Shown here: piece by piece, positions 1-9,012 of the stretch
Position numbering within the stretch: position 1 is the first letter of the stretch
How the letters are laid out: each line of letters starts with the position of its first letter
DNA from: Acetobacter estunensis
GTDB lineage: Bacteria; Pseudomonadota; Alphaproteobacteria; Acetobacterales; Acetobacteraceae
Direction of reading: 5' to 3'
NCBI RefSeq assembly: GCF_011516945.1
Contig: NZ_WOTH01000026.1
Span: forward strand, 1 to 41,405
Length of the DNA stretch: 41,405 nt
Notes under the pieces: generated by a model
Told to the model about the DNA's origin: nothing
Databases searched by the model: none
Seen by the model: only the letters and a program-made list of their open reading frames with translations
Made by a program: the position numbers and the translations under genes

Positions 1-311
1 CAATCTGCTCAAAACGCAGACTGGACGCCATCGCAAAAACCGTCAATCAAATCGCCAAAACCCAGAAATTACCGGCCAAGCACATCAATCAAGGGTTCTT
101 CGATCCCTCCAGGTGCGATACCAAATGACCGAAGTAGGGGCTGGACCCATTTGGTGCAAAACCAAAATCGGTGCGGTTCTTGCCCTGTGGATAAAATCCT
201 CCCTGCGTTCGAACCGCCGCCGCGCGCCAAATTTTGTCCCACCAAATCCCCGGCAATCCCACACAATCCCGAATTACGTGGTGTGCAGAACCCTCTGTCC
301 CCTTACACCGG
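1..311. other. CRISPR leader-side flank, no confirmed gene
   Basis: This stretch precedes the first CRISPR repeat, on the side where type I-E arrays of this repeat orientation carry their leader. A short open frame enters from the left edge and stops at about 127; it could be the tail of an upstream gene, but I do not recognise it. No cas gene is visible. The last 180 bases before the repeat are the most likely leader. No promoter is clear enough to call. Confidence 0.4.
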
Positions 312-706
312 GTGTTCCCCGCACACGCGGGGATGAACCGACGTTCCGCGAGGGTGGCCGAACGCTTATCGAGTGTTCCCCGCACACGCGGGGATGAACC
401 GTTTCTCCAGATGTCATCATGCGTGTCTGGCTCGTGTTCCCCGCACACGCGGGGATGAACCGGCGGAAAGCAATGCTTCGCCTACCTGACGATAGTGTTC
501 CCCGCACACGCGGGGATGAACCGTTTTCAGGGGCGAATCCAAGAGTCTGAGAGGCGTGTTCCCCGCACACGCGGGGATGAACCGGGGAACGCTGTTCTGT
601 ATGTGCGAGATAGTAGGTGTTCCCCGCACACGCGGGGATGAACCGGCTATGATACTGGAATCTCGAAATACGATGACGTGTTCCCCGCACACGCGGGGAT
701 GAACCA
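312..706 (+). CRISPR. Type I-E CRISPR array, 7 repeats and 6 spacers
   Basis: Seven 29-bp repeats start at 312, 373, 434, 495, 556, 617 and 678, a constant 61-bp period with six 32-bp spacers. Each repeat begins GTGTTCCCCGCACACG and ends CGGGGATGAACCG, with the inner CCCCGC/GCGGGG hairpin typical of type I-E (E. coli-like) repeats. The last repeat ends in A instead of G, the usual decay at the leader-distal end, so the leader should lie at the left. All six spacers differ. No cas genes are in the window, so the effector operon, if present, lies outside it, most likely to the left. Open frames through the array are artefacts of the period. Confidence 0.97.
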
Positions 707-707
707 T

Positions 708-725
708 CCGTCATTCTGATGACGG
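708..725. repeat. Perfect hairpin right after the last CRISPR repeat
   Basis: CCGTCAT and ATGACGG form a perfect 7-bp stem around a TCTG loop, starting two bases after the terminal repeat. No T-run follows, so it is not a standard terminator. It may end array transcription or belong to the promoter region of the gene at 856. Confidence 0.45.
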
Positions 726-855
726 TCCTGTGAACACCTTGGAACTGCGCCAAGGCTCTATCGTATACATATTACGACACACGTGACGGGGACGGTCCTC
801 TCACAAGCAAGCTCAGGGAGGGCGGGTTCTGTTCACGCTATGCGGGAAGGAGAGG

Positions 856-2016
856 GTGGCGGGGGCCATTCTTCTTGGGGTGCTGATGCATGGGGGAGGG
901 GCAGCTTGGGCGCGCACACCTCCTCCAATCACTGATAATCATGATCCCGGGTTTGGTGCGCAAGGAAAGGTCGAGATCGTTGGCGCGTTACAGGCGCCCG
1001 ACCCGTCTGGAATTGCCGTGATTGACGGGCGGATGTTTCTCAGCTTCCCCAAGCACGATGGCGATCATGCGGGGCCAGTTCTGGCAGAGTGGAAAGATGG
1101 GCGCCTCGAGCCATTCCCGGCAACGACCGTACCAATAGGTGCACCGCCCTCTTCTCGGCTGCTTTCCGTGCATGGTTTGACGACCGACACGCAGGGACGA
1201 CTATGGGGCATTGATGACGGTAAGATAAAAGGACAGCCAATCCCACCGGGCGGAGCCAAAATTGTCGGCTTCGATGTGCGCTCAGGCAAGCAGATTGTGG
1301 CCGTCGTGCTGAAAGAGGCGTTGCTGCCCGGCAGCCATATGAACGATCTGCGCATTGATCTGACCCATGGCGCAGCCGGCACGGCGTATGTGACCGACAG
1401 TTCCTTCGATGGTCACCCTGCGCTCGTGGTGGTGGATATTGCGACGGGGCGACAGCGCCGTGTGCTGGAGCATGACCGCTCCACGCAGCCGGACCCGGGT
1501 TATCAGACCGTTCTGGACGGTCGGGTTCTGAAAGTTGACCGTGAACACCCGACATTTCCCGGCGGAGGCGCTGACGGGATCACGCTCTCGCATGCGTCGG
1601 ATCGGCTTTACTATGCGCCGCTTGCCAGTCGTCGTCTCTACAGTCTTCCGACGGCCTTTCTGGCAGATTTCTCGAAATCCGATGCTGAACTTGCAGCGGC
1701 TGTGAGTGATGAGGGTGAGAAGGGAGCGGCGGATGGGCTGGCGAGCGATGCGTGGGGGCGGATTTACACGACCGCTGCCGATCATGATGCGGTCTTTCGT
1801 CGCAATCTGGACGGATCGTTCGATCTTATTGCATCCGACCCGCGTCTTGTCTGGCCGGACGGTATCTTTGCCGATGATCGGGCCGTTTATGTCGTGGCCG
1901 GTCAGTGGTCGCGTCTGCCCCGTTTCCATGATGGAAAAGACCTGCGCCGTCCACCTTACCTGATTGCGCGGATTGGTATTGCGGCTCCGTCCGAAAAGAC
2001 TCAGCCCGAACAATGA
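856..2016 (+). CDS. Secreted MRJP/yellow-family beta-propeller protein
   Basis: The 386-residue protein resembles the major royal jelly protein/yellow family, six-bladed propellers related to SMP-30 lactonases. A GTG start at 856 follows the purine-rich ribosome site GGAAGGAG. The N-terminus is a signal peptide (hydrophobic AILLGVLM, cleavage likely after AWA), so the product should be periplasmic. Family-like features include LSVHGLTTDTQGRLWGID around residues 100-120, HMNDLRID with YVTDSSFDG around 160-185, and GADGITLS with LYYAPL around 240-255. Bacterial members are poorly characterised; a lactonase or sugar-acid role is only a guess. A cupin and an aldo/keto reductase follow on the same strand and may be co-transcribed. 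Confidence 0.8.
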   Translation: MAGAILLGVLMHGGGAAWARTPPPITDNHDPGFGAQGKVEIVGALQAPDPSGIAVIDGRMFLSFPKHDGDHAGPVLAEWKDGRLEPFPATTVPIGAPPSSRLLSVHGLTTDTQGRLWGIDDGKIKGQPIPPGGAKIVGFDVRSGKQIVAVVLKEALLPGSHMNDLRIDLTHGAAGTAYVTDSSFDGHPALVVVDIATGRQRRVLEHDRSTQPDPGYQTVLDGRVLKVDREHPTFPGGGADGITLSHASDRLYYAPLASRRLYSLPTAFLADFSKSDAELAAAVSDEGEKGAADGLASDAWGRIYTTAADHDAVFRRNLDGSFDLIASDPRLVWPDGIFADDRAVYVVAGQWSRLPRFHDGKDLRRPPYLIARIGIAAPSEKTQPEQ

Positions 2017-2075
2017 AGTGATGGCTCCTGATGGAGATTGAAAGCGATCAGGAGCGCAGGAAAGGAGTGAAAAAG

Positions 2076-2525
2076 ATGCATGCTGCAAAGCTTTTATCTG
2101 TGGCCACCGTTGTCGGCATGATGATCTCCGCAGGCACTTTGCATGCCCAGAATGTGGCTACGGCACATAAGGACGTCCTGTTGCAAAGCGATCGTTCATG
2201 GAATGGCGTGGCGTACAAACCGTATTCATCAGGGCAGCCGCAGTTGACGATGATCCGTCTGACGATCCCGGCGCATACGGCGTTGCCGTGGCATACGCAT
2301 CCCTGTCCCAATGCGGGCTATGTGCTGGAAGGGCAGTTGACGATCACGGATCGTGAAAGCGGCAAGCAGCACACGTTCCACAAAGGAGAGGCGTTTGCGG
2401 AATCCGTGGATGACATTCATCGGGGCCAGTCGGGCAACACGCAGACAGTGCTGCTGCTGACCTATGCGGGGGAAGTGGGGCAACCCACTTCGGTGCCGGT
2501 AAAGGGCGAGAAGCCCGAATACTGA
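2076..2525 (+). CDS. Secreted cupin-domain protein
   Basis: This 149-residue protein carries a signal peptide (MHAAKLLSVATVVGMM, cleavage near LHA-QN) and one cupin barrel. The metal-binding motif is visible as HTHPCPNAGYVLEG, followed by the second cupin motif HKGEAFAESVDDIHRG, so a periplasmic metal-binding enzyme or sensor is expected. The start at 2076 is chosen because AAAGGAG lies just upstream and the signal peptide begins there; the frame stays open to 2031. It sits 59 bases after the MRJP-like gene and 39 bases before the reductase gene. The substrate is unknown. Confidence 0.82.
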   Translation: MHAAKLLSVATVVGMMISAGTLHAQNVATAHKDVLLQSDRSWNGVAYKPYSSGQPQLTMIRLTIPAHTALPWHTHPCPNAGYVLEGQLTITDRESGKQHTFHKGEAFAESVDDIHRGQSGNTQTVLLLTYAGEVGQPTSVPVKGEKPEY

Positions 2526-2564
2526 CGCACTGTTCCCTGACATCGAGACCAAGGAGACCATTTC

Positions 2565-3401
2565 ATGACCATGCCGCAAATTACGCTCAATGATGGGACG
2601 AAGATTCCAGCCATCGTGTTCGGCACCTACAAGCTCAACGGCGCTTCGGGTGTGGAGGCGATGAAGGGGGCTATCGATGTCGGCTATACCGGTCTCGACA
2701 GCGCCTTCAACTATGAAAATGAAGGCGCACTTGGCAAGGCGCTGCGTGAGAGCGGCCACAAGCGGGAGAGCATCCGTATCGCGTCCAAGCTGCCCGGCCG
2801 TCACCACGCCTATGATGAGGCTCTGGCCACGATCGAGGAATCTCTTTACCGGACCGGCGTGGATTATTACGATGTGTATTGCATCCACTGGCCCAATCCG
2901 AAGGTCGGGAAATATGTGGAGGCTTGGAAAGCACTGATCGAGGCGAAGAAGCGCGGATATGTGCAGTCGATTGCCGTGTGCAATTTCCTGCCTGAGCATT
3001 TGCAGCGTCTTCTGGACGAAACGGGGGTTCTGCCCTGCATCAATCAGATTGAGCTGCACCCTTATTTTCCGCAGGACGAGGCGCGTGCGTGGCACAAGCA
3101 GCATAATATCGTCACGCAATCGTGGAGTCCGCTTGGGCGCGGCAACGATATTCTCACCAATCCGGTGCTGGAAGGAATTGCCAAGCGGGTGGAGCGTTCG
3201 GTGTCGCAGGTGATCCTGCGTTGGCATCACCAGCTTGGGTGTGTGCCGCTGCCCAAGGCATCGAGCCGCAAACATCAGATCGAGAATATGTCGATCTTTG
3301 ATTTTGCGCTTACGGATGAGGACATGAAGGCGATCGCCACCTTGGCGCGCCCGGATGGTCGCACGGCCAATCAGGATCCGGCGGTGTACGAAGAGTTCTG
3401 A
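2565..3401 (+). CDS. Aldo/keto reductase
   Basis: A 278-residue NADPH-dependent aldo/keto reductase of the cytosolic TIM-barrel family, close to the 2,5-diketo-gluconate reductase type. The catalytic tetrad is complete: Asp45 and Tyr50 in GLDSAFNYENE, Lys75 in ASKLPG and His108 in YCIHWPNP. NQIELHPY and the cofactor-binding PLPKASSRKHQIEN are also present. An AAGGAG site lies upstream of the ATG. Together with the two preceding secreted proteins it could form a sugar or keto-acid processing unit, but no substrate can be read from the sequence. A strong terminator follows. Confidence 0.9.
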   Translation: MTMPQITLNDGTKIPAIVFGTYKLNGASGVEAMKGAIDVGYTGLDSAFNYENEGALGKALRESGHKRESIRIASKLPGRHHAYDEALATIEESLYRTGVDYYDVYCIHWPNPKVGKYVEAWKALIEAKKRGYVQSIAVCNFLPEHLQRLLDETGVLPCINQIELHPYFPQDEARAWHKQHNIVTQSWSPLGRGNDILTNPVLEGIAKRVERSVSQVILRWHHQLGCVPLPKASSRKHQIENMSIFDFALTDEDMKAIATLARPDGRTANQDPAVYEEF

Positions 3402-3453
3402 ACACGAGGAATGGCTTGCTCTGCTGGTTTATTTTCCAGAGTGAGAGATGGCG

Positions 3454-3482
3454 TGCCGTCCCATTAAGGGGCGGCATTTTTT
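3454..3482 (+). terminator. Rho-independent terminator after aldo/keto reductase
   Basis: A 9-bp stem (TGCCGTCCC with GGGGCGGCA, one G-T pair) around an ATTAA loop is followed by six T. It closes the plus-strand unit 856-3401 and faces the convergent tonB gene. Confidence 0.9.
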
Positions 3483-3589
3483 ATGAGGCGGGCCTGTCAA
3501 AGAACACAGACTATTCCTGTCGCTATGAAATGCGAAAAAGATAGACAGCGGCAGCGTCAGATAAGTCTGATTCTGTGTATTCGTCCTTC

Positions 3590-4423
3590 CTACTCAACGT
3601 AGAATTCAATGGGAACGGTCAGGGTGATCGTGTCTCCCGACACACTGTCGGGTGGTTCGGGTAGCGGCTCGGCGCGCCGGACAAGAGCCAGTGTTTCCTG
3701 ATCGAGTAAGGTATAACCGGATGGTTTTGTAAGGCGAGCGGACAGCACACGTCCCTTGCGATTCATGGTGAAGGTCAGGAGTGGTGTGCCTTCCTCCCTA
3801 TGGCGTTGCGCCTCCGTTGGGTAGCGTTTGAACCGTTCCAGCCTCGCCACGAGATCGCTTTGCCATGAAGCCGGAGCACGCGATGCGTGCGAAGAGGACG
3901 CTCCCGGTGAAGGGGACGCCTGTGTAACGGCAGGAGGAGCTTCGGTGGAAGGAGGCGCTGTGGTGCGTTCTGCTGGTGCTTCTTTGAGCGGAAGTGGTTT
4001 TTCCTTATGCGAAACGGGTTTGACGACGGTCTTTTTCACGATCTTGCGCGTCTCGGTTTTCGGTACGGGGGCAGGAGGATGCGGCGCAGGAGAGGGTGGC
4101 GCTGCTATCTTGGGCGGCTCTTCCGGCGTGGGATCAGGCTGGGCTTGCGTCTGTTTCGGGCCTTTCGGCACGTCTTGCGGAGGCGTGGGGATGGCTGTCG
4201 GAAGAGGGGCAAGATCGATGGCGATGGCGGCCGGGGGCGGCAGGGAAACTGCGGGTGGTGAGCGCGGAATGAGCGTGCTCAGGGCCACGCTGACGGCCAC
4301 GAAAGTCACTACTGCCGTTAGCGCCGTTCCCCAGAGGCGTCGTTCCCGTTGCTGCTCGTGTTGCAGCGCCTGATGACGCCGGTCACGGAACGAGGTGGGA
4401 GACGGGAAAACAGCGCTGCTCAT
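3590..4423 (-). CDS. tonB: TonB energy-transducing protein
   Basis: TonB couples inner-membrane proton motive force to outer-membrane receptors. The 277-residue product has the family layout: a cytosolic N-terminus, one transmembrane segment around residues 30-50 (LWGTALTAVVTFVAVSVAL), a long periplasmic Pro/Lys/Glu-rich spacer (about 55-180), and a C-terminal domain with FKRYPTEAQ, GRVLSARL and a final beta-strand ending in IEFYVE. Its ATG overlaps the exbD stop by 4 bases (ATGA), so it is translationally coupled as the last gene of exbB-exbD-tonB. The spacer is low-complexity and should evolve quickly. The natural partner is the receptor at 6720-9005. Confidence 0.95.
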   Translation of the reverse strand: MSSAVFPSPTSFRDRRHQALQHEQQRERRLWGTALTAVVTFVAVSVALSTLIPRSPPAVSLPPPAAIAIDLAPLPTAIPTPPQDVPKGPKQTQAQPDPTPEEPPKIAAPPSPAPHPPAPVPKTETRKIVKKTVVKPVSHKEKPLPLKEAPAERTTAPPSTEAPPAVTQASPSPGASSSHASRAPASWQSDLVARLERFKRYPTEAQRHREEGTPLLTFTMNRKGRVLSARLTKPSGYTLLDQETLALVRRAEPLPEPPDSVSGDTITLTVPIEFYVE

Positions 4424-4854
4424 TGCTCTGCTCCTTCCTCCTGCCCCTGAAGATTGACCAGCGCGACCTTGAGAAAACCGGCAGCGCGCAGTTTGTCCAT
4501 CACGCCCATAAGAGTGCCGTAATCCACGGTCTTGTCAGCCCGCAGAAAGATGCGTTCGTCCCTGTTGCCCTTGCTGGCTTTCTCCATGGCGCCAGCCAGA
4601 GCGTTGGGTGCGACGTCTTCTTCGCCCAGCGCCAGACCATGATCGGCTTTGATGGTGAGAAACAGCGGGTCATCGGGTCGTGGTGTGGGTTTCTCGGTGG
4701 AGGAGGGAAGGTCCACCGGCACGTTCACCGTGGTCAGCGGCGCGGTCACCATGAAGATGATGAGCAGCACCAGCATGACGTCGATGAAGGGGGTGACGTT
4801 GATCTCGTGCGCTTCGTGCAGATCGTCAGAACTGTGACGGATACGAATGGCCAT
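4420..4854 (-). CDS. exbD: ExbD biopolymer transport protein
   Basis: ExbD forms, with ExbB, the proton-driven motor that energises TonB. The 144-residue product has a short cytosolic N-terminus, a single transmembrane helix with the hallmark NVTPFIDVMLVLLIIFMV, in which Asp25 is the proton-carrying residue, and a periplasmic domain with IFLRADKTVDYGTLMGVMDK. I place the start at 4854 (MAIRIRHSS); longer in-frame starts exist but would overlap exbB. The gene begins 10 bases after the exbB stop and overlaps tonB by 4 bases. Confidence 0.95.
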   Translation of the reverse strand: MAIRIRHSSDDLHEAHEINVTPFIDVMLVLLIIFMVTAPLTTVNVPVDLPSSTEKPTPRPDDPLFLTIKADHGLALGEEDVAPNALAGAMEKASKGNRDERIFLRADKTVDYGTLMGVMDKLRAAGFLKVALVNLQGQEEGAEQ

Positions 4855-4864
4855 GGCGTGTTTC

Positions 4865-5617
4865 TTATTCCGCCGGAATGCGCTGCTCGCGCGAGGCGAA
4901 AGGAATGACCTGCGCGCGCGAGAGGGTGGGGCGGAGACGCCCGAGATCACGGGACACGAGACGCATCACGGAGGCTGTCAGGTCGGCCACCCCTTCACGG
5001 CAGGCGGCGCACTGGCGTGCGAGGTGGTTGTAGATCACCACGGCGGGAATGGCCGCGACCAGTCCAAGCGCTGTGGCCAGAAGAGCCTCGGCAATGCCGG
5101 GCGCCACAACGGCAAGGCTCGTGGCCTTGGTCGCCGCGATGCCGGTGAAGGAGGTCATGATGCCCCATACCGTGCCGAACAGGCCCACGAACGGCGCGGT
5201 TGCACCGATGGTTGCCAACAAACCCGTGCCCCGCATGAGGCGCCGCGCCTCACTGGCTTCAATGCGCTCCAAATGAAGGACGATACGCTCCTTCAGCCCT
5301 TCACCGTCTTCAGGAATGTCGTGTGAACGGGTGCGTTCGTCTTCCGCTGCCAGAACCAGAGTGTGTGCGACACGGCAATTGCGTGTCAGGTCCTCCGCGC
5401 CATCAAGGGAGGCCGCATCGTCCAAAAGAATGTCGGCAGCCACCAGTCTGGTGCGCAACCGTCTGAGTTCGATGGATTTCGCGATGAAGATCGTCCACGT
5501 GGCGATGCTAGCAAGAGCCAGAAGGATCATCACGGCCCGGACGACAGGCCCCGCTCCGAGGAACATTTCCCACGGAGAGAAGGTGAGAGGAACCGAAGCA
5601 GGCGTATCGACGGGCAT
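4865..5617 (-). CDS. exbB: ExbB/MotA-TolQ proton channel protein
   Basis: First gene of the exbB-exbD-tonB unit. About 250 residues with three transmembrane helices: one near the start (VVRAVMILLALASIATWTIF), and two in the family core (GLLATIGATAPFVGLFGTVWG and EALLATALGLVAAIPAVVIYN regions), the latter containing the signature of the MotA/TolQ/ExbB channel family. I choose the start at 5617 (MPVDTPASVP), which gives the normal distance to the first helix; the frame is open back to 5734, and no ribosome site clearly decides. A Fur-box-like palindrome lies about 170 bases upstream, shared with the divergent gene at 5882, so iron-repressed expression is likely. Confidence 0.92.
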   Translation of the reverse strand: MPVDTPASVPLTFSPWEMFLGAGPVVRAVMILLALASIATWTIFIAKSIELRRLRTRLVAADILLDDAASLDGAEDLTRNCRVAHTLVLAAEDERTRSHDIPEDGEGLKERIVLHLERIEASEARRLMRGTGLLATIGATAPFVGLFGTVWGIMTSFTGIAATKATSLAVVAPGIAEALLATALGLVAAIPAVVIYNHLARQCAACREGVADLTASVMRLVSRDLGRLRPTLSRAQVIPFASREQRIPAE

Positions 5618-5786
5618 GACGCAGCGGAGCCTTTCATTGAGAACGGGTTTCCACCTTTTCCGCCGTTGCATGGGGAGGAAGAGCGGAGAAAACGCCACTG
5701 GATTACGGGTGTTGCGTATGTCCGGAGTCATCATCCGTAACGTCGCGAAACTTCCTGTTGGTTCTATGACGGGGCTTGGTTATGAG

Positions 5787-5807
5787 TGCAACTGATAATC
5801 GGTTGCA
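5787..5807. promoter_or_regulatory. Fur-box-like palindrome between exbB and piuC
   Basis: A 21-bp element with TGCAAC and GTTGCA arms around TGATAATCG. The core GATAATC and the TGCAA arms match the Fur sites known from alphaproteobacteria. It sits between divergent iron genes, where one site could repress both directions under iron sufficiency. Confidence 0.65.
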
Positions 5808-5881
5808 TAATATGACTGACGCGCCATGTGGCAGGAAGTGTGGCCGGTTTTGTTCGTGGATCGACTGGACGGGAGTGTCAC

Positions 5882-6565
5882 ATGCTTATTCATGTGCCGG
5901 AGGTGCTCAACGCAGAGGAATTGGCGCGGTGCCTTCATGTGCTGGAAGACATTCAATGGGTGGACGGTCGGGTTACGGCGGGAGACCAGTCGGCCAAGGC
6001 CAAGAAAAATCTCCAGGTTCCCGGAGATTCCCCGGTCGGTCAGGAGTTGTCCGAGCTTGTCCTGCGCGCGTTGGGACGCAATCCGACCTTTAACAGTGCG
6101 GCTCTTCCGCTGCGTGTGTTTCCACCGCTTTTCAATCGTTACGACGTGGGGATGCACTTTCACGCGCATGTAGATAATGCGATCCGTCCTTTGCCGGGAA
6201 CGGGATTTCGCATTCGCACGGATGTGTCCTGCACGCTCTTTCTGACCGATCCGAAAGATTATGACGGTGGAGAACTGGTTGTGCAGGACACGTATGGAGC
6301 GCACAGCGTCAAGCTGCCTGCAGGCGATATGGTGCTTTATCCCTCGAGCAGTCTGCATAGTGTCACACCTGTGACGAGGGGCAGTCGCTGGGCGTCCTTC
6401 TTCTGGACGCAGTCCATGGTGCGAGACGATGCAAAGCGAACGCTGCTTTACGAGTTTGACCGTTCGATCATTGCCACCCGCGCAGTCTTGCCGGATGAGC
6501 ATCCGGGAGTGCTTGGCTTGACATCGACTTATCATAATCTTCTTCGTCAATGGGCGGAGTTATGA
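5882..6565 (+). CDS. PiuC/YbiX-type Fe(II)/2-oxoglutarate dioxygenase
   Basis: A 227-residue PKHD-type hydroxylase of the PiuC/YbiX family, Fe(II) and 2-oxoglutarate dependent, commonly next to siderophore receptors. The jelly-roll iron site is intact: His96 and Asp98 in FHAHVDNA, the distal His159 in SSLHSVTPV, and Arg169 in GSRWASFFW for 2-oxoglutarate. Start 5882 gives the usual [10 protein letters not shown]-terminus; the frame is open to 5828 but that extension is not family-like. It is followed by a TonB-dependent receptor and a Sel1-repeat gene, the same gene trio known around piuA/piuC in Pseudomonas aeruginosa (PA4514-PA4516). The true substrate of this family is not settled. Confidence 0.92.
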   Translation: MLIHVPEVLNAEELARCLHVLEDIQWVDGRVTAGDQSAKAKKNLQVPGDSPVGQELSELVLRALGRNPTFNSAALPLRVFPPLFNRYDVGMHFHAHVDNAIRPLPGTGFRIRTDVSCTLFLTDPKDYDGGELVVQDTYGAHSVKLPAGDMVLYPSSSLHSVTPVTRGSRWASFFWTQSMVRDDAKRTLLYEFDRSIIATRAVLPDEHPGVLGLTSTYHNLLRQWAEL

Positions 6566-6620
6566 GGTGATACTCAAAAGCCACGATCATGTTTTGACAC
6601 AGTGCGTTCACAACTCACTT

Positions 6621-6640
6621 ATTGCGAATCATTCTCGTTA
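6621..6640 (+). promoter_or_regulatory. Fur-box-like site upstream of siderophore receptor
   Basis: ATTGCGAATCATTCTCGTTA resembles Fur operators (GCGAATCATTCTC core) and lies about 80 bases before the receptor start. It suggests that the receptor has its own iron-repressed promoter, separate from piuC. Confidence 0.65.
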
Positions 6641-6647
6641 ACATGTA

Positions 6648-6671
6648 GCGAAGCGTCATGTTTCGCTTCGC
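6648..6671 (+). repeat. Perfect 8-bp inverted repeat in receptor leader
   Basis: GCGAAGCG and CGCTTCGC are separated by an 8-base loop, 8 bases after the Fur-box-like site and 48 bases before the receptor ATG. There is no T-run. It may be an mRNA hairpin in the untranslated leader or a second operator. Confidence 0.6.
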
Positions 6672-6719
6672 ATGTGTAACGGCTGAAGCAGACGAAAGAT
6701 TTCGTAGCAGGAGACGGGA

Positions 6720-9005
6720 ATGAGCAGGTCTGACAGGTCGGTGATGCGGAGCACCCATGTGCCACTGGCCATGATTTTTGGTGTGTCGGCAGGATTAGGT
6801 GTGATCGGCGGCGAAGCCGAGGCGCAGGAAGCGGCTCCAAGCAACTCGGAGACGGAGAGTTCTTCCATTCGTCTGCCATCGGTAAAAGTGCGCGGCACGG
6901 AAGATCCCGGTGTGGCGGCGGGTAATACTAATAGTCAGGTTCTGGGCATTTCACGTATGCCAACCTCGGTGCGCGAGACGCCGCAGGCCATTACGGTCAT
7001 TCCCAAGGAAATCCTCAAGGAGCAGCGGGCCTATACGCTGGATCAGGCACTTGCGAATGTGCCCGGGATCACGCTTTCCACGGGAGAGGGGAATGGCGGC
7101 CTGAATGGCGATCAGTTCCGTATCCGCGGTCTTCAGGCCCGACAGGATATGTATACGGATGGCTTGAAAGATTTCGGCACCTACACACGCGACATGTTCA
7201 ACATGGAGAGCGTGCAGGTCATTAAGGGTGCGACGGGCGAATACTTTGGCGCGGGCAATGTCGGCGGTGTCATCAACCAGAGCATGAAGCATGCGCATGC
7301 GGGTGACAGCTACAATTACGATCAGGCTTTTGGTAGCGCGTCTCTTTTCCGGGGAGCGGGCGATATCAATTATCAGATCGATGACAACATGGCCTTGCGT
7401 GTCAACGGCATGTACAATCGGTCGGATGTGGCGGATCGGGATCGTGTGACGTCAAACCGTTATGGTACGGCGGTCGATTTCGGGGTGGGTCTGCGCAGCA
7501 AGACCTCATGGCATCTGACGTGGCAATGGCTGAACAGTAACAGCACGCCGGATTACGGCGTGCCGATGATCCAGATGAGCGATGGTATCTATCGTCCCAT
7601 TACCAGCCACGGTCTTGCGCGAAACACAAGCTATGTGCGCGATTTCGACCGTGACAAGTCCGACGTACATTCCCTGACATCGGCTTTGAAGTCCGAGATC
7701 ACACGTTGGTTTACGCTGACAAATGACACGCGCTGGACCAAATATGACCGTCAGTATACCGCCACAACCCCCGGTTCGTGCTCGGGAACATGCGCATCTC
7801 AGTTTCTCGCGGGGGGGAATCCCACCTTACCGTATGGAGCAGGTGGCGGCGCGGCCTATGACCAGCATGGATGGGGCGCCCAAAATGTCCTGATGGGACA
7901 GTTTCGTTTCAAGACCGGCTTTGTGCATCATGACATCAAAGCTGGTGTGGATGTGAATTACGTCAATGACGACCGTTATTACGGAAGCTGGAGCGGCCGC
8001 TCCAACACACAGACCATCCGTGATCCATATTACCACACTTCTGGGACCAGCCTGGCGTTTCCCAAGTCTGGCTATCGTAATGCGGATGCCACGGATGTGG
8101 GGTTGTTCTTTTCCGACCATATCCAGTTGACCAAACAGTTGGCACTTTTTGGCGCGGCCCGATGGGATACGTTCCGAAGCAGCTATGTTTCCCAGAAAGG
8201 CGGAGACCGCGCGACCCAGAAATCCGACCGCTGGAGTCCCTCTGGAAGTATTGTTTATACGCCGCTTGAAATGGTGTCGTTCTATTTCACTTTTGCGCGT
8301 TCGTATAAGCCGGTTGGCACGGATGTGGCTTCCATGGTCACGCTCAGTGGCAACACAGGGGAAACTCCAGCAACAGGCAAAGACTTTTCACCGCAACGTA
8401 GTGACCTGTTCGAATTTGGAAGCAAGGCGGACTTTTTCGACAAACGTCTGGGTGCCACACTGGCGTTTTTCCAAATTAATGAGAGCAATTCCCATTATTA
8501 CAATGACAATGGCGACCTGATTACGGGGTTTGCCGATCAGGGCAGCGGCCGTCGCATCCGAGGCGTGGAGCTGAGTCTTACAGGAAAGATCACGAAGAAC
8601 TGGGATATTTACGGATCCTACTCCTACATGGACGGCAAGGTCACGCAAAGCACGACGTCCAATGGGAATGAAGCCCCGCAAGTGCCGCACAACAATTTCT
8701 CAGTGTGGACATCGTATGATCTCTCCAGCCGTATTCTCAATCCTGGTTGGGGACAGCTCAAGATTGCCGGCGGCGCACAGTATTCGTCGGGTTACTGGGC
8801 CGGACCGGATATTACCAATACAGCACGCATGCCCTACAATTTCTCGCTCAATGGCATGGTGGCGTGGGAGCTGAAGCATTACCGTGTGTCATTCAATGCG
8901 AACAACATCACCGATCATCTGAACTACGGATCATCATTTTCGACAGGCCGTGCCGTTCCAACGTCAGGTCGCACGTTCCTGGGCAACATTGGCGTTACCT
9001 TCTGA
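6720..9005 (+). CDS. TonB-dependent siderophore receptor
   Basis: A 761-residue outer-membrane receptor that imports ferric siderophores using TonB. After a signal peptide (cleavage near AEAQ-EA) a TonB-box-like segment (IRLPSVKVRG) precedes the plug domain with SVRETPQAITVIPKEIL, LANVPGITLS and FRIRGLQARQDMYTDGLKD, then the 22-strand barrel, with a C-terminal aromatic residue (FLGNIGVTF). Plug and barrel motifs match the catecholate/ferrichrome siderophore receptor subfamily (Fiu/PiuA/FhuA-like). GGAGACGGGA just before the ATG is the ribosome site. It is probably energised by the nearby ExbBD-TonB and controlled by the Fur-box-like site upstream. The exact ligand cannot be read from sequence. 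Confidence 0.94.
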   Translation: MSRSDRSVMRSTHVPLAMIFGVSAGLGVIGGEAEAQEAAPSNSETESSSIRLPSVKVRGTEDPGVAAGNTNSQVLGISRMPTSVRETPQAITVIPKEILKEQRAYTLDQALANVPGITLSTGEGNGGLNGDQFRIRGLQARQDMYTDGLKDFGTYTRDMFNMESVQVIKGATGEYFGAGNVGGVINQSMKHAHAGDSYNYDQAFGSASLFRGAGDINYQIDDNMALRVNGMYNRSDVADRDRVTSNRYGTAVDFGVGLRSKTSWHLTWQWLNSNSTPDYGVPMIQMSDGIYRPITSHGLARNTSYVRDFDRDKSDVHSLTSALKSEITRWFTLTNDTRWTKYDRQYTATTPGSCSGTCASQFLAGGNPTLPYGAGGGAAYDQHGWGAQNVLMGQFRFKTGFVHHDIKAGVDVNYVNDDRYYGSWSGRSNTQTIRDPYYHTSGTSLAFPKSGYRNADATDVGLFFSDHIQLTKQLALFGAARWDTFRSSYVSQKGGDRATQKSDRWSPSGSIVYTPLEMVSFYFTFARSYKPVGTDVASMVTLSGNTGETPATGKDFSPQRSDLFEFGSKADFFDKRLGATLAFFQINESNSHYYNDNGDLITGFADQGSGRRIRGVELSLTGKITKNWDIYGSYSYMDGKVTQSTTSNGNEAPQVPHNNFSVWTSYDLSSRILNPGWGQLKIAGGAQYSSGYWAGPDITNTARMPYNFSLNGMVAWELKHYRVSFNANNITDHLNYGSSFSTGRAVPTSGRTFLGNIGVTF

Positions 9006-9012
9006 TCGCTTG

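Noticed and set aside
89..753. Long open frames through the CRISPR array on both strands
   Set aside because: They repeat the same peptides in a rotating frame, caused by the 61-bp repeat period.
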